A stretch of DNA of 64,000 nucleotides from Bacteroidota bacterium (GTDB taxonomy: Bacteria > Bacteroidota > Bacteroidia > 2-12-FULL-35-15): the NCBI GenBank assembly GCA_016707685.1, contig JADJHE010000020.1:1-64000 (forward strand). The letters run 5' to 3'. Shown piece by piece: positions 36,300 to 45,038 of this stretch; within the stretch, counting starts at the first letter, position 1, and every line of letters starts with the position of its first letter. A program made the translations under genes and the position numbers. The notes below the pieces were generated by a model. That model had not been told where the DNA came from and ran no database searches. It worked only from the letters and a program-made list of their open reading frames with translations.

Positions 36300-36545
36300 A
36301 TGAAAAATGCTACAATGGATATTATTACTCAAGTTAATACCAATAATTTAACAATCGGTTACGAATGTAAAACAGACCGCGTGCAATACTCAATTGCTGA
36401 TTTTGGCGGACATCTGCTAAAGCGCGGAAGCTGCCACGATGTAATAGACAATACAATTGATATTTCGGATTTACCAAAAGGAAATTACACCATGTGTATT
36501 GTTGATGGTGCTGAATTAATAAAGGCCCGCTTTCAAAAAGATTAA
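36300..36545 (+). CDS. Stand-alone sorting-domain-like mini-protein without signal peptide
   Basis: 81 residues from ATG 36300 (MKNATMDIITQVN). The whole protein has the strand pattern of a T9SS type A tail: YSIADFGGHLLKRG corresponds to IYDVSGRLI, IDISDLPKGNYTMCIVDG to the 'LxxGxYxxxI' strand, and KARFQKD to the terminal strand. It lacks the leading YPNP and has no signal peptide or lipobox, so it should stay in the cytoplasm. The start at TTG 36291 would add only three residues. It overlaps the convergent hydrolase by four bases. The similarity is inferred by eye. Confidence 0.55.
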   Translation: MKNATMDIITQVNTNNLTIGYECKTDRVQYSIADFGGHLLKRGSCHDVIDNTIDISDLPKGNYTMCIVDGAELIKARFQKD

Positions 36546-37333
36546 TAATTTTTTCGGAAACACCTGTCGGTAAAACTTGCCAATTCTTTTTGCGTTTCTT
36601 TTGCTGCTTCATAAAAACACATGTGCCCTGCCTCTTCCAACATCAACACAAATGGATGCTTACACAATGCCATTTGCGAATACATGGTTTCATAATTAAT
36701 CACACTGTCCTTTTTCCCTACAACAAACAACACAGGATATTCAGCAAATTTCAAAATTAAATCCCTGCTCTTACGCTCTTTCATGCCTTCCAAACTATTG
36801 ATAATGGATTGTTTGGTCGTTAAAACAGCAATGCGTTTTACCTTTTCTACTTCAGGTTTTAATTTCGGAAGATTATCGGGAGCAAACAAACCTGTTACCA
36901 CCTCGGCAACATAATGTTTGTGTTCTTTTTTTACTAAACGAATTACTTTATCACGTTCTTTCTTTTTATCTTCACTATCGGCATAAGAAGTAGAGTTGAA
37001 CAAACACAAACCGCATACATTTTCGGGATACAATTCAGCAAATGCCAATGCGGTATAACCACCCATGCTGTGGCCTACCACAACATAACGTCTAACACCA
37101 ATATGATCCAATACAGCTTTAACACTTTGTGCAAGCAATTCCATGCTATGATAATAACCAATGGAAGGAGTAGCGCCATGACCAGGAAGATCGATGGTAA
37201 TAACTCTAAAACGCTTGGAAAGTTTTTTGGCTGTTTCAGCCCATATTTCATGCGAACCTAAAAAACCATGAAGCAACACCAATACCCGGCCTTTGCCGGT
37301 ATCGGTGTATGCTATTTTAGTTTTTAAATTCAG
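36542..37333 (-). CDS. Alpha/beta hydrolase
   Basis: A compact alpha/beta-hydrolase with the oxyanion HGFLGSHEIW, nucleophile elbow VGHSMGGYTAL (Ser), an acid in LFVVGKKDSVI, and catalytic His in EEAGHMCFYEA. The sequence from TTG 37282 (LVLLHGF) gives 246 residues but cuts the first strand: the same frame continues upstream as KIAYTDTGKGRVLVLLHGF, typical for the family, up to a CTG at 37333, and reaches a stop without any ATG. The true start is therefore unclear (non-ATG start or a sequence error). It is probably an esterase or C-C hydrolase; substrate unknown. Confidence 0.85.
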   Translation of the reverse strand: MNLKTKIAYTDTGKGRVLVLLHGFLGSHEIWAETAKKLSKRFRVITIDLPGHGATPSIGYYHSMELLAQSVKAVLDHIGVRRYVVVGHSMGGYTALAFAELYPENVCGLCLFNSTSYADSEDKKKERDKVIRLVKKEHKHYVAEVVTGLFAPDNLPKLKPEVEKVKRIAVLTTKQSIINSLEGMKERKSRDLILKFAEYPVLFVVGKKDSVINYETMYSQMALCKHPFVLMLEEAGHMCFYEAAKETQKELASFTDRCFRKNY

Positions 37334-37372
37334 CGTGTTGCACTTGGGTTGTTTTATAACCCAAATTTATAA

Positions 37373-39972
37373 CTATTGTTTTACAAATCGTTGTGTTGCT
37401 GAATTTTTTCCATCATTCAATTTCAAGATGTACAATCCATTGCTTAAATCTGCAATAGTGATTTGTTGATTTTCATCCACCAACGCAATTTGTTTTACTT
37501 GCTGACCAATTGAATTGTAAATTTCTACAACTGCATTTTTTGTTTCTGGTTTGTAAGCAATCGTTAAATCGCTGCTTGCTGGATTTGGATAAACCATAAA
37601 TGAAACAGCTACTTCTGAATTGCTTGTAATACCATTCGTAATGTCTAAACAAGAAGGAAATTATTTCCAGTATACCATTGCTTAATGCGTAAAACATCTT
37701 GTTTGTTTTTGATACAAACTTTGAATGGAATAATTGCTGCCGATGTTGTATCACGTGTATCCAATGCAAAATCAAAATCAAAGCTTTCTCACCGTCATAT
37801 CAAAATGAGTTTGTACCCATTACAATCGTCTGTCTGCAGGATATTTTGGACTTACTTCTTTCAACCCGAAACAGCAGGCACACCATCAAACATAAAATTA
37901 GTATTGGTTCCGGAAGTTATATAGGCAGTTCCACCATAAGTTACATGGGTAGAATCCTTCCATTGAATTTAAATAATTATAATAACTCGGTTGATCAAGA
38001 TAGGGATTGCCTTGAGCGAAAAATCATTAAAATAATAAACAAAGTTCGTCATCAAACTTCTTTCACCTACTTCGTCTATTGCACCATCATTATCATTGTC
38101 AACGTTGTCGCCTAAATCCGAAACAGGTCCATTTAAGATTACGGTACTTTGCATTGGACGATTTGTTCCATACAACAATTGTCCTGTTCCACTATTATCA
38201 TCTATACTATCTCCATTGTATACAAAACCATAATTATCTGCAGGGTTGCACCCCACATAATCATCATAAGGTCCCCCTAAGTCAACATCTTCCATAATTC
38301 CAAGTGCTGCATTTTAATTGTTTGAGCTTCTGTTAAAAATTTTAAAATTATACAAAGTTGTATAATTAAGCGCATTCAACGAATCATTTGCATTTGCATC
38401 TGGACAACAAATGCATAAGCCAAGCATACTTCTATTCCTAATGAAGCACCTCCTGTTTCAAGTATGTGTTCTGCTATCATTAAGTATCCAAAAACACATT
38501 TTGATCTCCTTTTATTTTGGATAATCACCACCTGTTAATGGATTGTAATTTCCATCTGCATTTACATCAACAAAAGGCGCTAAATTGCGCGAAAAATTTC
38601 CGGTGCCATGTGCCGGCCAAGATAAAATAGTCGGATCTACATTATAACTTACCATTTTGAACTGAACCATTTGCAAACATGGTTTGAAATTCTTCTATTT
38701 TTAAACGATCTACTTTCCATACTTTGTTATAAGCAATTACTGTTGCTGTATCTGTTGTACCTGTGATGGTATCCAGTGGTCCTGGCCAATAGTCTAAACC
38801 TGTTTGACGATAAGTCATTGCTGCTTGATGTAACTGACCACCAGCATCCAATCCCCCAATCCAAAAATTAGTACAAAATATTGTATTGCGACCCGAGTTT
38901 TTGGCACCTCATAAGCTGAATAGATACTCCATTCCAATGCATATCCCCATATTGAAACCGCAACTTCATTATTTATATCCAGGGTATTAAAACCCGAGGT
39001 TAGTTTAGCAACGTTGTACCCGTGTAATTTGACAATTAAAGCTATACAATGTATTACCACCTACAAACCAAACCAAGCTTGTGCTGCTGTCGAACGTGTG
39101 ACATGATCCTGTAACAGTTGAATTGTATTTATGTGCATCAGCACCTACAAACTCATACATATTATTTGTTAAAAGTCCGCCTTGTGGTCCTTTCGGATAG
39201 CGTTTTTGAAAAAGTAAGTCCATATATCAATACGTCATTTGCATCAACCAAACCGATGTTGTATTTTGAAGTAAATGGGTAAAGAACATTGTTTGAAAAT
39301 TCAAAAATATTCGAGACTGTTGATACCCATTTCTGAGTATTATCAAAGTGGATAGCAAGTATTTTTTGAGATGGTAAATTTGAATTGCTATCATCGTAGG
39401 TTGTCCATGTTGAACCGGACTTTACCGACAAACCAACGTTGGTCCCCACCCATACATCACCATTTGTATCTACATTTATAGCAGAAATAAAATTATTTAA
39501 TAATCCCGAGTTAGAAGTGTTGTAAACAATCCAATTACTTCCATCGAATTTTGCTAAGCCCTTGTTTTGTCCCCGCCCAAATATCCGTTCCGTTTATAAA
39601 AACAGTATTGATAGTGTCATTTGGAATACCGGAATTAATTACATTAAATGTGGTCCAGGTGGTACCATCAAATTTCGCCAAACCTGCGCTTGTTGCTGCC
39701 CACAGCGAATTGGATGCATCAAATGCAACATCCCAAACTCTATTAGAAGGAATGTTTGAATTTGTTGTTTGATAGGCACTAAAACTGACACCATCATACT
39801 TCACCAAACCGTTAGAAGTACAAATCCACTTGTTTGATTGAACATCAGCTTTTATTTTGTTCTTGGATGCATTTGGAAGCGGAATTGGATAACTTGTAAA
39901 TCCGTTTTGTCCCCAAACAAAACTACTTAAGAGTGTTAATACGCATATTAACAATTGTGTAAATTGTTTCAT
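37373..39972 (-). pseudogene. Large propeller-fronted T9SS type A protein, broken by many frameshifts
   Basis: One ~860-residue gene can be traced on the minus strand through at least seven frame fragments. It starts at ATG 39972 with signal peptide MKQFTQLLICVLTLLSSFVWG|QN, then propeller repeats (WICTSNGLVKYDG, LWAATSAGLAKFDG, IWAGTKQGLSKI), a middle part with LSWPAHGTGNFSRNLAPF, a segment around 38000-38290 (DNVDNDNDGAIDEVGE), and a type A tail (VYPNPASSDLTIAY ... TQRFVKQ) ending at 37373. Frame changes near 39540, 39190, 39030, 38840, 38640, 38300 and 37600. No product can be made as sequenced. It is either a decayed gene or a low-quality stretch of assembly. Confidence 0.8.
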
Positions 39973-40059
39973 ACTATTATAAATTAAAAAATAAGGGGGA
40001 TGATTTTGTTCAAATGTACTGTTAGAAAACATGCAGAGGAAAACAATTTTCTGCAATTG

Positions 40060-40075
40060 TATACATGTCTAAAAA
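40060..40075 (-). promoter_or_regulatory. Inverted copy of the TAGACATGTATA motif
   Basis: TATACATGTCTAAAAA is the reverse complement of the motif at 34551-34566 (TTTTTAGACATGTATA, 16 of 16). It is ~90 bp upstream of the start of the broken T9SS gene at 39972, oriented toward it. Confidence 0.5.
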
Positions 40076-40149
40076 CAGTTCTTTATTCGGAACGATTGAT
40101 TTTATTGAATTAGAGCGAATTGTAAAGCTACATCTCTAAACAAAAAAAA

Positions 40150-40178
40150 GAACTCGTATAGTTGTCTTATACGAGTTC
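40150..40178 (-). terminator. Intrinsic terminator after the aminopeptidase gene
   Basis: GAACTCGTATA and TATACGAGTTC pair around a 7-nt loop; on the minus strand the stem is followed by TTTTTTTT, 24 bp after the stop at 40202. Confidence 0.85.
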
Positions 40179-40201
40179 GAAAATTAAAAGTTCAGTAAAT
40201 T

Positions 40202-41491
40202 TTATTTCGCCATCAAAGCTTCTATTTCATCTGCTTCAATTGGTATATTTTTCATTAAATCATCTGGACCATTTGCCGTAATTAAAATATCATTCTCGAT
40301 ACGGATACCTAAATTTTCTTGTGGTATATAAATTCCTGGCTCACACGTAAACACCATTCCTGCTTCTAATGGACGATTAAAATCACCTACATCGTGTACA
40401 TCCAATCCTAAAAAGTGAGAAGTACCATGCATAAAATATTTTTTGTACGCAGGCCATTCTGGATTTTGATTTTTAATATCATCCAATGTAATTAATCCTA
40501 AATCCACCAATTCTTTTTCCATCAAATGACCCACTGCTTTGTGGTATTCTGGAATGGTATTTCCAACCACCAACATTTTTGTTGCAGCACGCATTACTCG
40601 TAAAACAGCATTGTATACTTCTTTCTGACGAGGAGTAAATTTTCCGCTTACCGGAACACAACGTGTTAAATCACTTGCATAGTTAGCGTACTCTGCAGCA
40701 ACATCTAATAAAATAACATCGCCTGCTTTGCATTCTTTATTATTTTCTACATAATGTAATACACATGCATTTCCACCCGATGCAATGATAGGTCCGTAAG
40801 CAAATCCGCGCGAACGGTTACGTACAAACTCATGCACCAATTCTGCTTCTATTTCGTATTCCATCACACCTGGTTTTACAAAACCTAACAATCTGCGAAA
40901 GCCTTTTTCGGTAATGTTACATGCTTGTTGAATCAAAGCTACTTCGTAGCTCGATTTAATTGCACGTAATTTATGCATGATTGGGGCTGAGCGCTCTACC
41001 TTGTGCAATGGGAATTTTGATAGAATGTTTTTATTGAAACGCATCTCCGCTGTTTCGGTATCAATGTATCTGCGTGAATGCTCGTTGCTGTTTAAATAAA
41101 TATGCTCTGCCTGAAAAATAACTGTTTTCAAAAAGGCTTCAAACCCTTGAACCCACATCACATTTTTAATCCCCGATGTTGCAGTTGCTTGTTCTTTGGT
41201 AAGTTTTGCACCTTCCCAAATAGCAATGGTTTCATTGGTTTCGCGCACAAACAATACTTCTTTGTGTGCTCCATTTTTTGCATCGGGATAAATCAATAAA
41301 ATAGTTTCCTCTTGATCCACACCCGTTAAATAAAACAAATCGGAATTTTGTACAAAGCCCATTGCACCATCGGCATTGGTTGGCAAAATATCATTGCTCA
41401 CAAAAAGAGCAATTGAATTTGGTTTTAAGCTTGCAGCAAAACGTTTACGATTTTCGATAAATAACTTAGAGTCGATTGCGGAATATTTCAT
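40202..41491 (-). CDS. Xaa-Pro aminopeptidase (aminopeptidase P family)
   Basis: 429 residues: an N-terminal creatinase/aminopeptidase-P domain (FIENRKRFAASLKPNSIAL, FYLTGVDQEETILLIYPD) and a C-terminal pita-bread metallopeptidase domain. The metal ligands are visible: D in ILLDVAAEYANYASDLTRC (two aspartates), H in HGTSHFLGLDVHD, E in TCEPGIYIPQ and E in RIENDILIT. It removes N-terminal residues preceding proline and uses two Mn ions. It is monocistronic, with its own terminator and a 349-bp gap to the divergent sdh operon. Confidence 0.94.
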   Translation of the reverse strand: MKYSAIDSKLFIENRKRFAASLKPNSIALFVSNDILPTNADGAMGFVQNSDLFYLTGVDQEETILLIYPDAKNGAHKEVLFVRETNETIAIWEGAKLTKEQATATSGIKNVMWVQGFEAFLKTVIFQAEHIYLNSNEHSRRYIDTETAEMRFNKNILSKFPLHKVERSAPIMHKLRAIKSSYEVALIQQACNITEKGFRRLLGFVKPGVMEYEIEAELVHEFVRNRSRGFAYGPIIASGGNACVLHYVENNKECKAGDVILLDVAAEYANYASDLTRCVPVSGKFTPRQKEVYNAVLRVMRAATKMLVVGNTIPEYHKAVGHLMEKELVDLGLITLDDIKNQNPEWPAYKKYFMHGTSHFLGLDVHDVGDFNRPLEAGMVFTCEPGIYIPQENLGIRIENDILITANGPDDLMKNIPIEADEIEALMAK

Positions 41492-41767
41492 TTTCTTGAT
41501 TTTAAATTAAAGTCCAAAGTTTGTAAATTATATCCGAATAAAAAAGGGATGTTTTGAGTTTATGCTTTTCTTATTTAGAAGAAGGAATACAGTAGCCTCA
41601 CAGTCTACCATTGCAAAGGAACGTGCATAAAAATGCCAAATTTCAGGTGTCATTTTTCGGGCGACATTTTGTTATTTAAAATGATTATAAATTAAGCTAA
41701 TCTATCAGTAAAATAAACCTTTTATGAGGCAATCTGTTTTTAGATAACAAATGAAACCCTTATTTAC
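41492..41767. other. Non-coding gap between aminopeptidase P and sdh promoter
   Basis: No open frame, tRNA or stable repeat is visible in this A/T-rich stretch. It must hold the divergent aminopeptidase promoter, but no clear -7/-33 pair was identified on that strand. Confidence 0.5.
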
Positions 41768-41798
41768 TTGATAAAAATCATTTTGAATTATACATTTG
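41768..41798 (+). promoter_or_regulatory. Bacteroidota-type promoter for the sdh operon
   Basis: CTTG ending at 41770 and TACATTTG at 41791-41798 are 20 bp apart and fit the -33/-7 elements; sdhC starts 42 bp further on. Confidence 0.55.
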
Positions 41799-41840
41799 TC
41801 ACGCAATTTATAAAATCCGATTTAAACATATAGCTAAATT

Positions 41841-42512
41841 ATGAGTACTACATCAGGAAAATTTCTCCAATCATCATTAGGAAAAAAATTATTAATGGGC
41901 TTAACGGGCTTGTTTTTAGTTTCCTTTTTAATTGTTCACGTTTCTATCAATGCCTGCATCTATTTTAATGATGGTGGCGCAACCTTTAATGCTGCAGCAC
42001 ATTTCATGGCGCATAACCCTGTTATCCGTGTGGTAGAAATTGGTTTATTTGTTGGCTTATTAGCACACGTTGTTCAAGCATTGGTTTTAACGATGCAAAA
42101 CAACAAAGCTCGTCCAGTAAAATATGCTGTACCAGCTGGAAATGTTAGTAGCAAATGGTATTCACGTTCAATGGGCGTTTTAGGCTCTTTGTTATTAATC
42201 TTCTTAGTAGTTCACTTGGCTAACTTTTGGGTGCCTACAAAACAAGCAGTATTTGCTGGTCATGAGCACGATACATTTGCTGGTTTAAAAGAAGTATTCG
42301 CTAAATGGTATTTTGTTGCATTGTACATGGTAGGTGTGCTTAGCTTAGGTTACCATTTATTACATGGTTTTCAATCAGCATTCCAAACATTGGGTTTAAA
42401 TCACAAAAAATATACACCAATGATTAAATCAGTAGGTTTCTGGTTTTCAATCATCATCACATTATTATTTGCATCCATGCCAATAACAATGCATTTAGGT
42501 TTAATTAAATAA
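41841..42512 (+). CDS. sdhC: Succinate dehydrogenase cytochrome b subunit
   Basis: 223 residues with five membrane helices, the single fused cytochrome b (b558-type) anchor found in Bacteroidota. Heme-binding histidines lie in LIVHVSINACIYF, GLLAHVVQALVL, LVVHLANFWV and LGYHLLHGFQSAF. It anchors SdhAB to the inner membrane and passes electrons to menaquinone. First gene of sdhCAB; sdhA starts 26 bp after its stop. Confidence 0.95.
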   Translation: MSTTSGKFLQSSLGKKLLMGLTGLFLVSFLIVHVSINACIYFNDGGATFNAAAHFMAHNPVIRVVEIGLFVGLLAHVVQALVLTMQNNKARPVKYAVPAGNVSSKWYSRSMGVLGSLLLIFLVVHLANFWVPTKQAVFAGHEHDTFAGLKEVFAKWYFVALYMVGVLSLGYHLLHGFQSAFQTLGLNHKKYTPMIKSVGFWFSIIITLLFASMPITMHLGLIK

Positions 42513-42538
42513 TATTCGAATTAAAGAATCCTTAAGAT

Positions 42539-44554
42539 ATGTCAAAATTAGATAGTAAAATTCCTGAAGGAAGTTTAGAGCAAAAGTGGAGCAAATACCG
42601 TTCAACAGTAGCTTTAGTTAATCCTGCAAACAAACGTAGTTTAGAAATTATTGTTGTAGGTTCAGGTTTAGCAGGAGCATCGGCTGCATCCTCATTAGCT
42701 GAAATGGGTTATAAAGTAAAAGTACTTTGTTTCCAAGATTCAGCTCGTAGAGCGCATTCAATTGCTGCTCAAGGTGGTATCAATGCTGCTAAAAATTACC
42801 AAAACGATGGTGATAGCACGTATCGTTTATTTTATGATACCATTAAAGGTGGTGACTACCGTGCACGCGAAGCAAACGTTTATCGTTTAGCAGAAGTGAG
42901 TGCAAACATCATCGACCAATGTGTTGCTCAAGGTGTTCCTTTGGCTCGCGAATATGGTGGGATGTTAAGTAACCGTTCATTCGGTGGTACACAAGTTCAA
43001 CGTACATTCTATGCTGCCGGACAAACTGGTCAGCAATTATTATTAGGTGCATACAGCGCATTACAACGCCAAGTTGGTTTAGGTAATGTACAAATGCTTG
43101 CACGTCACGAAATGCTAGAAGTAGTTACCATTGAAGGTAAAGCACGTGGTATCATTGCACGTGATTTAGTTACTGGAAAATTAGAGCGTCACTTCGGACA
43201 TGCTGTATTGTTATGTACAGGTGGATACGGTAACGTATTCTTCTTATCTACCAATGCAATGGGAAGTAATGTTACTGCTGCTTGGAAAGCACACAAAAAA
43301 GGTGCATTCTTTGGTAACCCTTGCTATACACAAATTCACCCTACTTGTATTCCAGTTTCTGGTGATCACCAATCAAAATTAACGTTGATGAGTGAATCAT
43401 TACGTAACGATGGTCGTATCTGGGTTCCTAAAAAGAAAGAGGATGCTGAAGCAATTAAAGCTGGTAAGAAAAAAGCAACCGACATTGCTGAAGAGGATAG
43501 AGATTATTATTTGGAAAGACGTTACCCTGCATTTGGTAACCTTGTACCACGCGATGTTGCATCACGTGCTGCAAAAGAAAGATGCGATGCTGGTTACGGT
43601 GTAAACAAAACAGGTGAAGCAGTTTACTTGGATTTTGCATCGAATATGAAATACAAATACGGAAAGCAAGAAGCAATTAAAAAAGGAATTGCTAATCCAA
43701 CTGAAAAACAATTACACGAATTAGGAAAAGAAGTTGTAAAAGAAAAGTATGGTAACTTGTTCGACATGTACAAACAAATTACTGGTGAAGATCCTTACGA
43801 AGTGCCAATGATGATTTACCCTGCTGTGCATTATACAATGGGTGGATTATGGGTTGATTATAACTTGATGACAACTGTACCAGGATTGTATGCATTAGGT
43901 GAAGCAAACTTCTCCGACCATGGTGCTAACCGCCTTGGAGCATCAGCATTGATGCAAGGTTTAGCGGATGGATACTTTGTTATTCCATACACCATTGGAG
44001 CATATCTATCAAAAGAAATTAGCGTAAAAGCAATTCCTACTTCACATCCTGCATTTGAAGAAGCAGAAAATAATGTAAAAGAGTTAATCAATAAATTCTT
44101 TGCTATTAAAGGAACAAAATCGGTTGATCATTTCCACAAACGTTTAGGAAAAATTATGTGGGATAAATGTGGTATGGCTCGTAACGAAGCTGGCCTAAAA
44201 CAAGCAATCAGCGAAATTCAACAATTACAAAAAGATTTCTGGACAGATGTTCGTGTACCGGGTTCTGCTGATGAGTTCAACCCTGAATTGGAAAAAGCAG
44301 CTCGTGTTGCCGATTTCCTTGAACTAGGAGAATTAATGTGTCTTGATGCATTGCACCGTAAAGAATCTTGTGGTGGTCACTTCCGTGAAGAATCACAAGA
44401 AACTGAAGGAGAACAACAAGGTGAAGCAAAACGTGATGATGCTAACTTTATGTATGTTGGTGCATGGGAATTCAAAGGACAAAATTCATTTGAATTACAC
44501 AAAGAAGAATTAAAATACGATGTGATTAAAGTATCACAAAGAAGTTATAAATAG
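42539..44554 (+). CDS. sdhA: Succinate dehydrogenase/fumarate reductase flavoprotein subunit
   Basis: 671 residues. FAD-binding Rossmann motif VVGSGLAGASAASSLAEMGY, covalent FAD-histidine region ARRAHSIAAQGGINAAKNY, active-site segment with HYTMGGLWVDY and SDHGANRLGASALMQGLADG, and the C-terminal domain with CGGHFREESQETEGE. It oxidises succinate in the TCA cycle. Its TAG stop (44552-44554) is also the first triplet of the inverted repeat bounding the next gene, a four-helix-bundle cassette that separates it from sdhB. Confidence 0.97.
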   Translation: MSKLDSKIPEGSLEQKWSKYRSTVALVNPANKRSLEIIVVGSGLAGASAASSLAEMGYKVKVLCFQDSARRAHSIAAQGGINAAKNYQNDGDSTYRLFYDTIKGGDYRAREANVYRLAEVSANIIDQCVAQGVPLAREYGGMLSNRSFGGTQVQRTFYAAGQTGQQLLLGAYSALQRQVGLGNVQMLARHEMLEVVTIEGKARGIIARDLVTGKLERHFGHAVLLCTGGYGNVFFLSTNAMGSNVTAAWKAHKKGAFFGNPCYTQIHPTCIPVSGDHQSKLTLMSESLRNDGRIWVPKKKEDAEAIKAGKKKATDIAEEDRDYYLERRYPAFGNLVPRDVASRAAKERCDAGYGVNKTGEAVYLDFASNMKYKYGKQEAIKKGIANPTEKQLHELGKEVVKEKYGNLFDMYKQITGEDPYEVPMMIYPAVHYTMGGLWVDYNLMTTVPGLYALGEANFSDHGANRLGASALMQGLADGYFVIPYTIGAYLSKEISVKAIPTSHPAFEEAENNVKELINKFFAIKGTKSVDHFHKRLGKIMWDKCGMARNEAGLKQAISEIQQLQKDFWTDVRVPGSADEFNPELEKAARVADFLELGELMCLDALHRKESCGGHFREESQETEGEQQGEAKRDDANFMYVGAWEFKGQNSFELHKEELKYDVIKVSQRSYK

Positions 44555-44607
44555 TGAATAGGTAATTGGGAATAGCGAATAGCACAAACTAGACAAAAGT
44601 AAATAGA
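44552..44607. repeat. Left inverted repeat of the sdh four-helix-bundle cassette
   Basis: Three words, TAGTGAATAG (44552-44561), ATAGCGAATAG (44572-44582) and AAGTAAATAG (44598-44607), occur in the order found contiguously in the reverse complement of 45004-45027 (TAGTGAATAGCGAATAG then TAAATAG), with 10- and 15-nt spacers. Confidence 0.75.
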
Positions 44608-44613
44608 GAGCAG

Positions 44614-45003
44614 ATGAACAACAAAATAAATTCTTACAAGGATTTAATTGTTTGGCAAAAATCAATTGCTTTAGTAACAGAAATTTACAAATTGACTAAG
44701 GCTTTTCCAGCAGAGGAAAAATTTGGAATTGTCAATCAACTAAACAGAGCAGTTGTGTCTATTCCCGCTAATATTGCCGAAGGTTGGGGAAGAGAATCTT
44801 CAAAAAACTATTTGCAATTTTTGAGAGTTTCGAGAGGCTCTTTGATGGAAACAGAAACATTACTTGTTATTTCAAAGAACCTAAATTATATTGATGATGA
44901 AAATTTTAGAATGATTTCCGAAAAATTAGATGAAACAGGAAAAATTCTACAAGGATTAATTAAAGGGGTACAACAAAAAATAAATTTAACAGAAAGCGCA
45001 TAG
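44614..45003 (+). CDS. Four-helix-bundle (S23/IVS-type) protein in the sdh operon
   Basis: 129 residues, all-helical, complete S23 family signature: YKDLIVWQKSIALVTEIYKL, QLNRAVVSIPANIAEGWGRE, NYLQFLRVSRGSLMETETLL. The family is named after 23S rRNA intervening-sequence proteins, forms pentameric four-helix bundles in bAvd, and has no proven role as a free-standing gene. It is the intact counterpart of the broken copy in the suf operon (shared DLxVWQKS and NIAEG). It sits between sdhA and sdhB on the coding strand, flanked by inverted repeats, and the right repeat begins directly after its TAG stop. Confidence 0.92.
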   Translation: MNNKINSYKDLIVWQKSIALVTEIYKLTKAFPAEEKFGIVNQLNRAVVSIPANIAEGWGRESSKNYLQFLRVSRGSLMETETLLVISKNLNYIDDENFRMISEKLDETGKILQGLIKGVQQKINLTESA

Positions 45004-45027
45004 CTATTTACTATTCGCTATTCACTA
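45004..45027. repeat. Right inverted repeat of the sdh four-helix-bundle cassette
   Basis: CTATTTACTATTCGCTATTC followed by ACTA is the inverted partner of the three-word left repeat. sdhB starts 11 bp beyond it. Confidence 0.75.
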
Positions 45028-45038
45028 ATAACTACAAT

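Noticed and set aside
43200..43382. Extra plus-strand frames inside sdhA
   Set aside because: They overlap a fully conserved flavoprotein and are alternative-frame noise.
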